Source: an uncultured Bacteroidia bacterium
GTDB lineage: Bacteria > Bacteroidota > Bacteroidia > Bacteroidales > UBA932
DNA: 64,000 nucleotides
NCBI GenBank assembly: GCA_902781705.1
Contig: CACZKE010000013.1
Location: 22,308-86,307, forward strand
Direction of reading: 5' to 3'
Below, piece by piece: positions 7,219 to 16,618 of this stretch. The notes under the pieces were generated by a model that saw nothing but the letters and a program-made list of their open reading frames with translations, did no database searches and was not told where the DNA came from. The position numbers and the translations under genes were made by a program. Numbering within the stretch: the first letter of the stretch is position 1; each line of letters starts with the position of its first letter.

Positions 7219-8295
7219 ATGATCTACATCCACGTCCCCTTCTGCAAGCGTTTCTGCACGTACTGCGACTTCTATTCGGAGATAGGGCGGGACGGTTGTT
7301 TCAAGCCCTATGCCGATGAACTCTGTGCGGAGATCCGCCGCAGGGCGCGTGAAATCGACGACAATCCCAAGACTCTGTATTTCGGCGGCGGCACCCCTTC
7401 GGTGCTGCCCCTTTCCGTTTTGTCCCGCATCCTCATCACCCTGGACGAGGTCGGCCACGGGGGACCTTACCGGGAGTTTACGATGGAAGTGAACCCGGAG
7501 GATATCGTGGAGCGCGGCCGCAGTTACGCGGACAGTCTCCTTTCCCTCGGGGTGAACCGGATCAGCATCGGCATCCAGTCCTTCGACGACGACCTCCTGC
7601 GATGGATGAACCGCCGGCACGACGCCGCCCGGGCCCGCGAGGCCTTCCGGATCGTCCGGGAAGCCGGTTTCAGGAACGTAAGCATCGACCTGATCTTCGG
7701 CATCAGCCACCTCTCCGACGAGGTCTGGGCCGCCACGGTCGACGAGGCCGTTGCCCTGGGCCCCGAGCACATCTCCTGCTACCAATTGACGGTCGAAGGT
7801 GAGAGCGCCCTTGCGGAGATGGTCGCCGACGGGCGGTACACCGAGGCCGACGACGCCCTCTGCCGCCGCCAATATGACATCCTCTGTCAGAAACTGGCAG
7901 AGGCCGGTTACCGGCACTACGAGATCTCCAACTTCGCCAAGCCCGGCTTCGAAGCCGTCCACAACGGCGGCTACTGGGCCCGGCGCCCGTATGCGGGATT
8001 CGGCCCCGGAGCGCATTCTTTCCGCGGTTCTTCCCGCTCTTGGAACAGTAAGACACTTCAGGGATGGACAGCCGCCTCGGAGGTTCTCTCCCCCGAAGAC
8101 ACGCTCGTGGAAACCGTCATGCTGGCGCTGCGGACTGACAAGGGCATCGACGCGGACTTCCTGCACGGAAATTGCAGTATGGATGATATCGGATCACTCG
8201 TGAAAAACGGGGCCCTGGTCCGCGAAGGGGACCGCTACCGCATCCCTGAGGACCACTTCTTCGTTTCCGACGAGATCATCCGCGAACTGATTTAA
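7219..8295 (+). CDS. hemW: Radical SAM haem chaperone HemW-like protein
   Basis: A radical SAM protein with the cluster motif C9-x3-C13-x2-C16 followed by DF, and the GGGTPSVL motif typical of the HemW/HemN group. HemW is thought to carry haem to respiratory proteins. True HemN coproporphyrinogen oxidases have extra N-terminal residues that this 358-residue protein lacks, so HemW is the better call. It begins one base after the upstream stop. Confidence 0.87.
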   Translation: MIYIHVPFCKRFCTYCDFYSEIGRDGCFKPYADELCAEIRRRAREIDDNPKTLYFGGGTPSVLPLSVLSRILITLDEVGHGGPYREFTMEVNPEDIVERGRSYADSLLSLGVNRISIGIQSFDDDLLRWMNRRHDAARAREAFRIVREAGFRNVSIDLIFGISHLSDEVWAATVDEAVALGPEHISCYQLTVEGESALAEMVADGRYTEADDALCRRQYDILCQKLAEAGYRHYEISNFAKPGFEAVHNGGYWARRPYAGFGPGAHSFRGSSRSWNSKTLQGWTAASEVLSPEDTLVETVMLALRTDKGIDADFLHGNCSMDDIGSLVKNGALVREGDRYRIPEDHFFVSDEIIRELI

Positions 8296-8307
8296 CCACA
8301 TCGTACC

Positions 8308-8682
8308 ATGTCCAAAAGCAAATCATTCTTCTCCATCCTCTTAGGCCTGGCCGCCGGCACCGCCATCGGCATGCTTTACGCACCCGACAAGGGCTGGAAG
8401 ACCCGCGCCCGCATCCGCCGTGCCGCCGAGAACGGCTACGAAGACCTCAAGGAAGACCTGGACAATCTCGGCACCAAGGTCGATGAAAAGACCGCCGAAG
8501 CCCGGGAAACCATCAAGGACCTCAGCGGGAAGCTCAAGGAAAAGGCCGGCGCCATCAAGGAAGAGGCCCGCGCCAAGCTTGAAGAGCAGCTCGCCCGCCT
8601 CGAAGAAGCCCTGAAGCAGGCCGAAAAGGCCGCTGAAGAGGCTGTTGACGATACTGAGGCGCCTGCCGCCGACGAACAATGA
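8308..8682 (+). CDS. YtxH-domain protein
   Basis: A 124-residue protein with a short N-terminal hydrophobic segment (FSILLGLAAGTAIGMLYAPDKG), the signature of YtxH-type stress-linked proteins. A long Lys/Glu/Ala-rich helix follows, likely a coiled coil. It overlaps the next gene by 4 bases (ATGA) and leads a run of small envelope genes. Function is unknown; in this phylum the YtxH/holin-like pair is a common envelope-associated unit. Confidence 0.85.
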   Translation: MSKSKSFFSILLGLAAGTAIGMLYAPDKGWKTRARIRRAAENGYEDLKEDLDNLGTKVDEKTAEARETIKDLSGKLKEKAGAIKEEARAKLEEQLARLEEALKQAEKAAEEAVDDTEAPAADEQ

Positions 8683-9041
8683 GCCACTTCACCCAGCCGG
8701 CCGAGGACCTCTCCCGGAAAGCCCGGGAGTATGTGGACCTTCGCGTGGACGAGGTAAAACTCTCCGCAGCGAAAGGTCTGTCCGTCTCCCTGTCCAAACT
8801 CTCGGGCATGATCCTGATCCTGGGCGTGGCCACGGTATTCGTGCTGGTGCTCTCCTTCGGGCTCATCATCCTGGTGGGCGAACTCATCGGGAGTTACGCC
8901 TGGGCCGCCCTCGGCACGGCCGCCCTCCTGGGCGTCGCCCTGTGGATCCTCATCCGGAAGCGGGAAACCCTGTTCCGCGATACGTTCGTACCCCTGTTTG
9001 TCGGACTGTTTTTCAACCAGGACGATGAGACCAAAGAATAA
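8679..9041 (+). CDS. Phage-holin-superfamily-like membrane protein
   Basis: A 120-residue protein with an amphipathic N-terminus and two closely spaced transmembrane helices (about residues 45-66 and 72-92). This fits the chromosomal holin-like family that pairs with YtxH. There is no other phage gene nearby, so it is not a prophage remnant. It overlaps both neighbours, which implies translational coupling. Confidence 0.78.
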   Translation: MSHFTQPAEDLSRKAREYVDLRVDEVKLSAAKGLSVSLSKLSGMILILGVATVFVLVLSFGLIILVGELIGSYAWAALGTAALLGVALWILIRKRETLFRDTFVPLFVGLFFNQDDETKE

Positions 9042-9270
9042 CTACCGGGATATCAAGACGCTGGACGAGCTCACGGCCGAGCTCCTGCGCTGCAAGCAGG
9101 AGATTGACGCGCAGGGCGAATCCGTGCAGGAGAGTCTCGGACAGGTGCAAACCTTCTACACGCCCAGGCACGTCGCCCTTTCCGCCTTCCAGCGCTTCGC
9201 CCTGGACAACCATCTGTATACCATCGGCATCAATGCCGTCCGTGGACTCCGTAAACTCCTCGAAAAATGA
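9025..9270 (+). CDS. Small conserved hypothetical protein
   Basis: An 81-residue soluble, charged protein that starts at an ATG inside the end of the holin-like gene (17-base overlap) and ends 4 bases into the next gene. Its N-terminal half looks helical. It belongs to the YtxH/holin-like operon by position. I do not recognise the family. Confidence 0.7.
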   Translation: MRPKNNYRDIKTLDELTAELLRCKQEIDAQGESVQESLGQVQTFYTPRHVALSAFQRFALDNHLYTIGINAVRGLRKLLEK

Positions 9271-9737
9271 CCTACCTCCGCCGCGCCCTCAAATACTTCA
9301 TCCAGATTTCGCTGCTTCTCGCCGCCATCCTTGCGGTCCTGATGGGAACCGGCATGGTGTCCAAGGATATCGCCGTCGCCTTCCAGCATGGCTGGACTTC
9401 CGTCTGGTGGATCCTCGCCGCCTTCGCCGCGATGTCCCTCGCCTACCCTTTCTTCGGCTACCAGAAGCGGAAAATCCAACTGGCCGGCGATCCGGCCGAA
9501 TATAAGGAGGGCATCGTGGAGGCGCTCAAGATCCGTGGATACGTCCTGGAAAGCGACCGGGACGGCGTTCTCTCTTTCCACCTGTCATCCCCGCTCAACC
9601 GGGCCGCCCGGATGTGGGAAGACAGAGTGACTCTCACCCCGGTCCTGGGCGGGTTCGAGGCGGAAGGCCTCTCCCGCGACCTGGTCCGGGTCATCAGTGC
9701 TGTTGAACACCACTTCAGAAATTATGGAAACGACTGA
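9267..9737 (+). CDS. Two-helix membrane protein, hypothetical
   Basis: A 156-residue protein with two N-terminal transmembrane helices (about residues 9-30 and 50-68) and a C-terminal cytoplasmic domain of about 85 residues. It overlaps both neighbours, by 4 bases upstream and by 14 bases with the DUF2007-like gene downstream. Function is unknown. Confidence 0.75.
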   Translation: MTYLRRALKYFIQISLLLAAILAVLMGTGMVSKDIAVAFQHGWTSVWWILAAFAAMSLAYPFFGYQKRKIQLAGDPAEYKEGIVEALKIRGYVLESDRDGVLSFHLSSPLNRAARMWEDRVTLTPVLGGFEAEGLSRDLVRVISAVEHHFRNYGND

Positions 9738-9957
9738 CACCCAAAGATTCAAGACCGTTGCCAAGTTCTCCGAGCGCATGCCCGCCGAAATCCTCGCCGG
9801 CATGCTCAATGACAACGGCATTCCCGCCGGCGTCTTCGGCGCCGACTCCTCCTACCCTTCCCTCGGCTATGTGAAGGCCATCGAGGTGAAAGTCAACGAA
9901 TCCGACTTCGAGCGCGCCCTCGCCCTCGTTCCGGCGCAGGATCGCGTGCAGGAGTAA
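9724..9957 (+). CDS. DUF2007-like small protein
   Basis: A 77-residue protein with the fold signature of the putative signal-transducing DUF2007 family: a basic/hydrophobic strand (FKTVAKF), a helix at AEILAGMLNDNGIPAGV, and the closing IEVKVNESDFERA segment. It is the last gene of the 8308-9957 operon and lies about 40 bases before the pyrG promoter. Confidence 0.75.
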   Translation: METTDTQRFKTVAKFSERMPAEILAGMLNDNGIPAGVFGADSSYPSLGYVKAIEVKVNESDFERALALVPAQDRVQE

Positions 9958-9997
9958 TTTTTAAGCCGCCTTGAGCGGACCTTTCTGAAAAAATCCT

Positions 9998-10005
9998 TAA
10001 ATTTG
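9998..10005 (+). promoter_or_regulatory. pyrG promoter -7 element
   Basis: TAAATTTG fits TAnnTTTG and lies 23 bases before the pyrG ATG, separating pyrG-purF from the upstream operon. Confidence 0.55.
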
Positions 10006-10028
10006 TGTCCCGATAAATCCTAAAAGAG

Positions 10029-11612
10029 ATGTCGGGCACTTTTTTCATTTTCGTCACCGGAGGCGTCGTTTCCTCCCTGGGAAAGGGGATTATCTCCTCC
10101 AGTATCGGCAAGTTACTCCAGAGTTCCGGTTACCGGGTCACCATCCAGAAATTCGACCCGTACATCAACATCGACCCGGGTACGTTAAATCCTTATGAGC
10201 ACGGAGAGTGCTACGTCACGGAGGACGGGATGGAGACGGACCTGGACCTCGGGCACTACGAGCGCTTCACCGGCATCCGGACCACCCGGCGGAACTCGAT
10301 GACGACGGGGAAGATCTACCAGGCGGTCATCGACAAGGAGCGTCGGGGAGATTATCTCGGGAAGACGATCCAGGTGGTCCCGCACATCACCGACGAAATC
10401 AAGCGCCGGATCATGGCCAATGCATCCGAGGGGGAGTTCGACTTCATCATCACGGAGATCGGCGGCACCATCGGCGACATCGAGAGCGCGCCCTTCATGG
10501 AGGCGATCCGGCAGCTCCGCTGGGAACTCTCCGGACGGACCCTGAGCATCCACCTGACCTACATCCCCTACCTCCGGGCGGCCGGAGAACTGAAGACCAA
10601 ACCTACCCAGCATTCCGTCAAGGAACTGCAGGGCATGGGCATCCAGCCGGACATCCTGGTCCTGAGGACGGAGAAGCACCTGGAACGGGGATTGCTGGAC
10701 AAGGTAGCCTCCTTCTGCAACGTAGCCAAGGACTGTGTTATCCAGAGCGAGGACCTGCCCAGCATCTACGAGGTGCCGCTGAACATGCACCGGCAGGGAC
10801 TGGACGCCCGCATCCTGGAAAAGTTCGGCCTGAAGCAGGAACCTGAACACCTCCAGGCGCTCGCCGTCTGGGAGGACTTCGTCCGGAAGGAGAAGTCCCT
10901 GACGGACAGTGTCACGGTAGGTCTCGTGGGCAAATACGACCTCCAGGACGCCTACAAGAGCATCCGGGAGAGCCTCCACATCGCCGGGGTCCATGCCGGA
11001 CGGAAGGTGGAAATCCGCTTTGTCAACAGTGAAACCTTCACGCCGGATGCTTTGGCGGGTGTCGATGGCATCGTCATCTGTCCGGGATTCGGCCGGCGGG
11101 GCATTCAGGGGAAGATCGACGCGGTCCGGTACGCCCGGGAGCACGACCTCCCCTGCTTCGGCATCTGCCTCGGGATGCAGATGATGGTCATCGAATTCGC
11201 CCGGGACGTGCTGGGCTGGGCCGATGCAGACAGTACCGAGATGAACCCGAAAACCGCCCACAACGTCATCGACCTCATGGAGGAACAGAAGAAAATCACG
11301 GCGATGGGCGGAACCATGCGGCTCGGAACCTACGGCTGTGACCTTTCCGAAGGAAGCCGCGTCCGGAACATCTACGGCTGCGCCCATATCACCGAACGGC
11401 ACCGTCACCGGTACGAGTTCAACAATGCCTGCCGGGCGGACTTTGAGGCCGCCGGCATGCGCTGCACGGGCCTCAATACGGAGAACGACCTCGTGGAAAT
11501 CGTGGAAATCCCGACGCTCCGCTGGTTCATCGGTACCCAGTTCCATCCGGAATATGCCACGACGGTCCTCCAGCCGCATCCGTTGTTCCTGGATTTCGTA
11601 AAGACCTTATAA
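10029..11612 (+). CDS. pyrG: CTP synthase
   Basis: Converts UTP to CTP using glutamine. The N-terminal synthetase domain starts with FIFVTGGVVSSLGKG (P-loop-like) and carries the HYERF and IGGTIGDIES motifs. The C-terminal class I glutamine amidotransferase domain has its nucleophile C380 in GICLGMQ and the FHPEYA His/Glu pair near residues 505-507. The 527-residue length is normal. purF starts 2 bases after the stop, so two nucleotide-synthesis glutamine amidotransferases are co-transcribed. Confidence 0.97.
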   Translation: MSGTFFIFVTGGVVSSLGKGIISSSIGKLLQSSGYRVTIQKFDPYINIDPGTLNPYEHGECYVTEDGMETDLDLGHYERFTGIRTTRRNSMTTGKIYQAVIDKERRGDYLGKTIQVVPHITDEIKRRIMANASEGEFDFIITEIGGTIGDIESAPFMEAIRQLRWELSGRTLSIHLTYIPYLRAAGELKTKPTQHSVKELQGMGIQPDILVLRTEKHLERGLLDKVASFCNVAKDCVIQSEDLPSIYEVPLNMHRQGLDARILEKFGLKQEPEHLQALAVWEDFVRKEKSLTDSVTVGLVGKYDLQDAYKSIRESLHIAGVHAGRKVEIRFVNSETFTPDALAGVDGIVICPGFGRRGIQGKIDAVRYAREHDLPCFGICLGMQMMVIEFARDVLGWADADSTEMNPKTAHNVIDLMEEQKKITAMGGTMRLGTYGCDLSEGSRVRNIYGCAHITERHRHRYEFNNACRADFEAAGMRCTGLNTENDLVEIVEIPTLRWFIGTQFHPEYATTVLQPHPLFLDFVKTL

Positions 11613-11614
11613 AG

Positions 11615-12994
11615 ATGGATTTCCGTTCTTTGCACGAAGAATGCGGCGTGTTCGGGGCCATCGGGGTGGAGAACGCCTACGACGTGGTCATGACCGGCTT
11701 GGCGGCCCTGCAGCACCGGGGCCAGGAGGGGTGCGGCATCGCCTATACGGACGAGGATGGGGAAATCCATGTGGACAAGGGGCCGGGGCTCGTGTTCCGT
11801 GTCTTCTCACAGGTCATCCCGGGAAGCCATCCGGGGCGGAGCGCCATCGGCCATGTCCGGTACGGGACGGCCGGCGGGCGGGAAGCGGACAACATCCAGC
11901 CGTTCGCCTTCCATCAGCACGGGGACGACTACGCCATCGCCCATAACGGAAACATTGTCAATGCCAAGGAGTTGAAAGCGGCGATGGGCCACCGCGAAGT
12001 CCTGTTCAGCTCCTCCTCCGACAGCGAGATCCTGGGGCATCTGGTGAAGATGCCGCCCTACGGGAAGGCTCCCCTTTCCGGCGATACCCTCTCGCTCGCC
12101 CTCAACCGGATCGAGGGCGCCTTCTCCTACCTGGTCCTGATCCCGGACCGGCTCTATGCCGCCCGGGACAAGCACGGATTCCGTCCGCTGTCCATCGGCC
12201 GGCTGGGAAGCGGCTTTGTCTTCAGCAGCGAGACCTGCGCCCTGGGCGCTGTCGGCGCACGGCATATCCGCGATGTGGAGCCTGGCGAACTGATTACGGC
12301 CGATGCCTCGGGCCTCCGGACCCGCCGCTGGTCCCGATTCCGCCGCAACGCCCTCTGCGCGATGGAATACATCTATTTCGCCCGCCCCGACAGCGACATC
12401 GAAGGGGTCAATGTCCACGCCTTCCGGAAGGAATCCGGCCGGATTCTCTTCGAGGAGAATCCCGTGGAGGCCGACATGGTCTTCGGCGTCCCGGACTCCG
12501 GCCTGAGCCCCGCCATCGGCTATTCCGAAAGGAGCGGCATCCCCCTGGAAATGGGCGTCATCAAGAATTTCTACGTGGGCCGGACCTTCATCGAGCCCAC
12601 CCAGCAGATGCGGGAAGCCGGCGTCCGCCTGAAGCTGACACCGGTCCGAAGTGTCGTGAAAGGGAAAGACGTCGTGGTCATCGACGATTCCATCGTCCGG
12701 GGCACCACCTCCCGGCAACTTGTGAAGATGCTCCGGGACGCCGGTGCCCGGCATGTGCACCTGCGCATTTCCTCGCCTCCCCTGAAGCACCCCTGCTTCT
12801 ACGGCATCGACATTTCCTCGGAATCGGAGCTAATCTCCTCCCGGCTGGACATGGAGGAAGTCCGCCGTTTCATCGGCGCGGACTCCCTCGCCTTCCTCTC
12901 GAAAGAAGGCTTGCTCCTCGCCGGCCACCGCACCGACCTGTGCATGGCCTGCTTCGACGGGAACTACCCGACGGCACTGTATTCTTTCCGGTAA
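11615..12994 (+). CDS. purF: Amidophosphoribosyltransferase
   Basis: The first committed enzyme of purine synthesis, making phosphoribosylamine from PRPP and glutamine. The N-terminal nucleophile is C10 after a nine-residue propeptide (HEECGVFG), so processing is expected. The PRPP-binding loop VVVIDDSIVRGTTSRQ is intact. Cysteines including the C-terminal CMAC suggest the Fe-S form. Length 459. It ends 3 bases from the convergent atpG. Confidence 0.96.
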   Translation: MDFRSLHEECGVFGAIGVENAYDVVMTGLAALQHRGQEGCGIAYTDEDGEIHVDKGPGLVFRVFSQVIPGSHPGRSAIGHVRYGTAGGREADNIQPFAFHQHGDDYAIAHNGNIVNAKELKAAMGHREVLFSSSSDSEILGHLVKMPPYGKAPLSGDTLSLALNRIEGAFSYLVLIPDRLYAARDKHGFRPLSIGRLGSGFVFSSETCALGAVGARHIRDVEPGELITADASGLRTRRWSRFRRNALCAMEYIYFARPDSDIEGVNVHAFRKESGRILFEENPVEADMVFGVPDSGLSPAIGYSERSGIPLEMGVIKNFYVGRTFIEPTQQMREAGVRLKLTPVRSVVKGKDVVVIDDSIVRGTTSRQLVKMLRDAGARHVHLRISSPPLKHPCFYGIDISSESELISSRLDMEEVRRFIGADSLAFLSKEGLLLAGHRTDLCMACFDGNYPTALYSFR

Positions 12995-12997
12995 AGG

Positions 12998-13915
12998 CTA
13001 CTTTTCCTGACTGCCGCCGGCGAGGTCGAGGATCTCGGCCGTAATCTTCTGCTGGCGGGATTTGTTGTACTGGAGAGTGAGTTCCTGGAGGAGGTCTTCG
13101 CCGTTGTCGGTGGCCGTCTGCATGGCGACGGTGCGGGCGGCATGCTCGGAGGCGTTGCTGTCCAGAAGGGCCGTGTAGAACTTGAGTTTCAGGGACTTGG
13201 GAAGGAGCTCCTCGAGGAGTTCCCGGGCCGAGGGTTCCAGGATGTAATCGGTTTCAGATTCCTTCGCTTCGCTCGGAATGACAGGGGTGGAAGGAAGGAA
13301 GGTTTCCCGGACGGGAACCTGCTTGCCGGAGGAAACGAAGTGGTTGTAAACGAGCTCCACCCGGTCGATGCTTCCGGTGCGGAAGTCTTCCATCAGCTGC
13401 CCGGCCAGGGCGGCGGCCTCCGCGTAGGAAGGCTTGTCGGCCAGGTCGTGGAAGTCCGCAGGGGAAGGATGCCCCACCTTTTTCATCGCTTCGGCCATCT
13501 TGCGGCCGACACTGTAGACCGTCACCTGCGCATCCCCGTAAGACCGAATAGTCTCCAAGGCAAGCCGCACGGCATTGGCATTGAACGCGCCGCAAAGGGA
13601 GGAATTCGATGCGAAAGCGACGATAGCGACCTTTTCTCCCGCCGATGTCTCCGGGCCGGGGGTGACGCTTTCCTCCGCGTCGCTTCGCGACCCAATACGG
13701 GCATATGCTCCGGAAAGCGCCACCCCCGGTCCTCCAATCTGAGCGGTCAAGCGCCCCAGCATCTCCTGCAACTTCCGTTCATACGGGCGCATGCCTTCGA
13801 TGGCCTGCTGGGCCTTGCGGAGTTTGGCGGAGGCGACGAGTTTCATCGCGGAGGTGATCTTCAGCGTACTCTTGACGGAGGCGATGCGGCCTTTGATTTC
13901 TTTTAATGACGGCAT
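12998..13915 (-). CDS. atpG: ATP synthase F1 gamma subunit with in-frame repeat insertions
   Basis: The rotor shaft of F1. N-terminal KEIKGRIASVKSTLKITSAMKLVA and C-terminal RTVAMQTATDNGEDLL match the conserved coiled-coil ends. Two low-complexity stretches are not part of the family. One (GPGVALSGAYARIGSRSDA and following residues) is encoded by a palindrome at 13656-13729. The other (TPVIPSEAKESE) is encoded by the interspersed repeat at 13256-13283. Both keep the frame and both fall in the variable central domain, so the protein is probably still functional. It is the last gene of the ATP synthase operon. Confidence 0.95.
   Translation of the reverse strand: MPSLKEIKGRIASVKSTLKITSAMKLVASAKLRKAQQAIEGMRPYERKLQEMLGRLTAQIGGPGVALSGAYARIGSRSDAEESVTPGPETSAGEKVAIVAFASNSSLCGAFNANAVRLALETIRSYGDAQVTVYSVGRKMAEAMKKVGHPSPADFHDLADKPSYAEAAALAGQLMEDFRTGSIDRVELVYNHFVSSGKQVPVRETFLPSTPVIPSEAKESETDYILEPSARELLEELLPKSLKLKFYTALLDSNASEHAARTVAMQTATDNGEDLLQELTLQYNKSRQQKITAEILDLAGGSQEK
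13256..13283. repeat. Interspersed repeat inside atpG
   Basis: A 28-bp copy of the AGATTCC...GGAATGACA repeat, identical to the copy at 25485-25512. It is translated in atpG as part of VIPSEAKES. Confidence 0.85.
13656..13729. repeat. 74-bp inverted-repeat element inside atpG
   Basis: Arms of 18 bp (13656-13673 and 13712-13729) match with one mismatch and enclose a 38-bp core. The core has its own small hairpin (GTCGC TTC GCGAC). It is translated in frame between the N-terminal helix and the FASNSSLCGAF strand of gamma. Confidence 0.8.
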
Positions 13916-13920
13916 AGGGC

Positions 13921-13969
13921 AGATTCTTCGCTTCGCTCAGAATGACAAAATGAATCGCTCAGAACGACA
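13921..13969. repeat. Interspersed repeat between atpA and atpG
   Basis: A slightly diverged copy (13921-13947) of the 28-bp repeat found in atpG, followed by a degenerate half copy (GAATCGCTCAGAACGACAA). It fills the 55-bp gap between atpA and atpG. Confidence 0.75.
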
Positions 13970-13970
13970 A

Positions 13971-15551
13971 TTACATTCCCGCGATGATCGCGGCGGCTTC
14001 GGTGCGGATGATTTCGCCGATCTCATCGGTCATCTTGCCGTCGGCCAGCGGGGCGATGACATCGTCCTTGTGGGCGGCGCGGAGGCGGTCCAGGAAGAGT
14101 TCCTGGAACTCGCGGACACGGGTGACCGGGATGTCCCGCATGAGGGCGTTCGTGCCGCAATAGAGGACAGCGACCTGTTCGCCCACGGGCATCGGGCTGT
14201 ACTGGGGCTGGATGAGGAGTTGGTTGTTCTTGCGGCCCTTGTCCAGGGCCATCTCCGTGACCTTGTCCATGTCGGAGGAGAACTTGGAGAAGGCCTCCAG
14301 TTCGCTGTATTGGGCCTGGTCGATCTTGAGGGTACCGGCCACTTTCTTCATGGATTTCACCTGGGCGCTGCCGCCCACACGGGAGACGCTGATACCCACG
14401 TTGATGGCCGGACGGATGCCCTGGTTGAAGAGGGCGCTCTCCAGGTAGATCTGGCCGTCGGTGATGGAGATGACGTTGGTCGGGATATAGGCCGATACGT
14501 CGCCGGCCTGGGTCTCGATGATCGGGAGGGCGGTGAGGGAGCCGCCGCCGCGCACTTTCCCGTGAAGGACTTCCGGGAGGTCATTCATCTGCTCGGCAAC
14601 TTCCTGCTGGTCAATAATTTTCGCCGCCCGCTCCAGGAGACGGGAGTGCAGGTAGAAGATATCGCCCGGATAGGCCTCGCGACCGGACGGGCGCTTCAGG
14701 ATCAGGGACACCTCACGGTAGGCGACGGCCTGCTTCGAGAGGTCGTCATACACGACGAGGGCATGGCGTCCCGTGTCGCGGAAAAACTCGCCGATGGCGG
14801 CGCCGGCGAAAGGCGCATAATACTGCAGGGCGGCCGGATCGGCAGCCGTGGCGGCGACGACGACCGTATAGTCCATCGCCCCGTGCTCCCGGAGCGTCTT
14901 GACGATGCTCGCGACCGTGGAACCCTTCTGGCCCACAGCCACATAGATGCAGTACACGGGCTTCCCGTCCAGGAAGTTCTGCCGCTGGTTGATGATGGTG
15001 TCGATGGCAATGGCGGTCTTTCCCGTCTGGCGGTCGCCGATGATGAGTTCACGCTGGCCGCGGCCGATCGGGATCATCGCGTCGATGGCCTTGAGGCCCG
15101 TCTGCAGCGGCTCGCTCACCGGCTGGCGGTAGATGACGCCCGGGGCCTTGCGCTCCAGGGGCATATCAACCTTCTCCCCTTCGATGGCGCCCAGGCCGTC
15201 CAGGGGGTTGCCCAGCGGATCCACGACGCGGCCCACCATGGACTCGCCCACCGGGATGGAGGCGATGCGGCGGGTACGCCGGACCACGGCCCCTTCCTTC
15301 AGGAGGTCCGTCGGGCCCATCAGGACGGCGCCCACGTTGTCCGGTTCCAGGTTCATCACGACGGCCATCACGCCGTCGCCGCAGTCCAGCAGTTCGCCGG
15401 CCTCGGCATGGTCCAGCCCGTAGATGCGCACGACACCGTCGCTCACCTGCAGGACCTTGCCGATCTCCTCGAACTGGAGGTCGCTCTTCATTTCCCGGAG
15501 CTGGCTCAGCAGCACTTCGGAGATTTCACTGGGTTTTATCGCATTTGCCAT
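13971..15551 (-). CDS. atpA: ATP synthase F1 alpha subunit
   Basis: The non-catalytic nucleotide-binding subunit. The Walker A GDRQTGKT near residue 170, the [12 protein letters not shown] segment and the alpha signature [17 protein letters not shown] are all present. The 526-residue length is normal. It starts 2 bases after the stop of atpH. Confidence 0.97.
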   Translation of the reverse strand: MANAIKPSEISEVLLSQLREMKSDLQFEEIGKVLQVSDGVVRIYGLDHAEAGELLDCGDGVMAVVMNLEPDNVGAVLMGPTDLLKEGAVVRRTRRIASIPVGESMVGRVVDPLGNPLDGLGAIEGEKVDMPLERKAPGVIYRQPVSEPLQTGLKAIDAMIPIGRGQRELIIGDRQTGKTAIAIDTIINQRQNFLDGKPVYCIYVAVGQKGSTVASIVKTLREHGAMDYTVVVAATAADPAALQYYAPFAGAAIGEFFRDTGRHALVVYDDLSKQAVAYREVSLILKRPSGREAYPGDIFYLHSRLLERAAKIIDQQEVAEQMNDLPEVLHGKVRGGGSLTALPIIETQAGDVSAYIPTNVISITDGQIYLESALFNQGIRPAINVGISVSRVGGSAQVKSMKKVAGTLKIDQAQYSELEAFSKFSSDMDKVTEMALDKGRKNNQLLIQPQYSPMPVGEQVAVLYCGTNALMRDIPVTRVREFQELFLDRLRAAHKDDVIAPLADGKMTDEIGEIIRTEAAAIIAGM

Positions 15552-15553
15552 AC

Positions 15554-16111
15554 TTACACGATTCTTCTGTTTTTCTCGATGAACTGGAGCCGGATGAGCT
15601 CCAGCTGGCGGGAGACGCTCTTGTCGATCATCGCATCGTCGATGTCGAACACGAATCCCCCGATGAGGGACGGATCTACCTCCACGTCGATCTGCGCCTC
15701 GCAGCCGGTCCGTTCCCGGACCAGGGCCTTGAGTCGTTCCAGGAGGCTGTCCGGCGGCGGAACCGCCACCTTCAGGGACGCCTTCCGGATGCCGATGCTC
15801 CGGCGGTACCGGTCCACGAAATCCCTGAGCGTGAGCGGCAGGAGGTCGGTCCGGCCGTTTGCCATCATCAGGCGGATGAACCGCTCGAGGTCCGTTTCCA
15901 TGGGCCCGTCCAGCGCGGCGCGGAGCAGTTTCATCTTCTCCGCATCCGAGACGACATCCTTCGCCGCCACCATCCGGGAGAGGTCCGGGACCTCGCCGAT
16001 GACCCGGGCGAGCCTTTCCGCCTGGGCGCAGACGGCCTCGCCCCGACCGGTCTCATGGACATACTTGGTCAGGGCTTCCGCGTAACGAAGACGGACGATG
16101 CTCGTATTCAT
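15554..16111 (-). CDS. atpH: ATP synthase F1 delta subunit
   Basis: Joins the peripheral stalk to the top of F1. The 185-residue protein has the helical N-terminal domain and a C-terminal [25 protein letters not shown] segment matching the family signature. Its ATG overlaps the TGA of atpF by one base. Confidence 0.94.
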   Translation of the reverse strand: MNTSIVRLRYAEALTKYVHETGRGEAVCAQAERLARVIGEVPDLSRMVAAKDVVSDAEKMKLLRAALDGPMETDLERFIRLMMANGRTDLLPLTLRDFVDRYRRSIGIRKASLKVAVPPPDSLLERLKALVRERTGCEAQIDVEVDPSLIGGFVFDIDDAMIDKSVSRQLELIRLQFIEKNRRIV

Positions 16112-16614
16112 CAGTTGATGCCGGCTCGGGTGGTTTCGTCGACCATCTTGTCAATGTACTCCCGCTGGGCCTCGTCGACGGAAAGGTCCTTGCGGAGAAT
16201 CTTCTCGGCGATGGACACGGAGAGGAGGGCGACCTCCTTCCGGACGTCCCGGAGGGCCGATTCCTTCTCGGCCGCGATCTGCGTGCGGGCGTCGGCAAGG
16301 ATCTTGTCGGCCTCCGCGCGCGCCTGCTCCTTCGCCTCGGCGAGGATCCGTGCCTTGGTCTCGGACGCCTCCTTGAGGATGGCGCTCTGCTCCTTGCGGG
16401 CCTCGTCGAGCATTTGCCGCTGTTCCTCCGCCAAAGCCGCCATCCGCGCCTCAATGGCACGGGCGTCCGCGATGGACTGGTCTATCCGTTCTTTCCGTTT
16501 CCGGACCATATCCGTGATGACGGGAAATCCGAATTTCGCAAGCACAAAGAAGACGATGCCGAAAATCAGCGTCATCCAGAACAGGAGTCCGAAATCAGGC
16601 GTAATGAGTGACAT
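16111..16614 (-). CDS. atpF: ATP synthase Fo b subunit
   Basis: The peripheral stalk: one N-terminal membrane helix (about residues 8-29) then a long Ala/Glu/Lys-rich coiled helix to residue 160. The conserved GFPVITDMVRKRKERI junction follows the helix. Length 167, normal. Confidence 0.94.
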   Translation of the reverse strand: MSLITPDFGLLFWMTLIFGIVFFVLAKFGFPVITDMVRKRKERIDQSIADARAIEARMAALAEEQRQMLDEARKEQSAILKEASETKARILAEAKEQARAEADKILADARTQIAAEKESALRDVRKEVALLSVSIAEKILRKDLSVDEAQREYIDKMVDETTRAGIN

Positions 16615-16618
16615 GGTT

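Noticed and set aside
8679-9041. Prophage from a holin-like gene
   Set aside because: The gene is part of a YtxH-type envelope operon and no capsid, tail, lysin or integrase genes are near.
13791-16085. 764-codon plus-strand ORF opposite atpA/atpH
   Set aside because: It is a GC-driven shadow across several ATP synthase genes.
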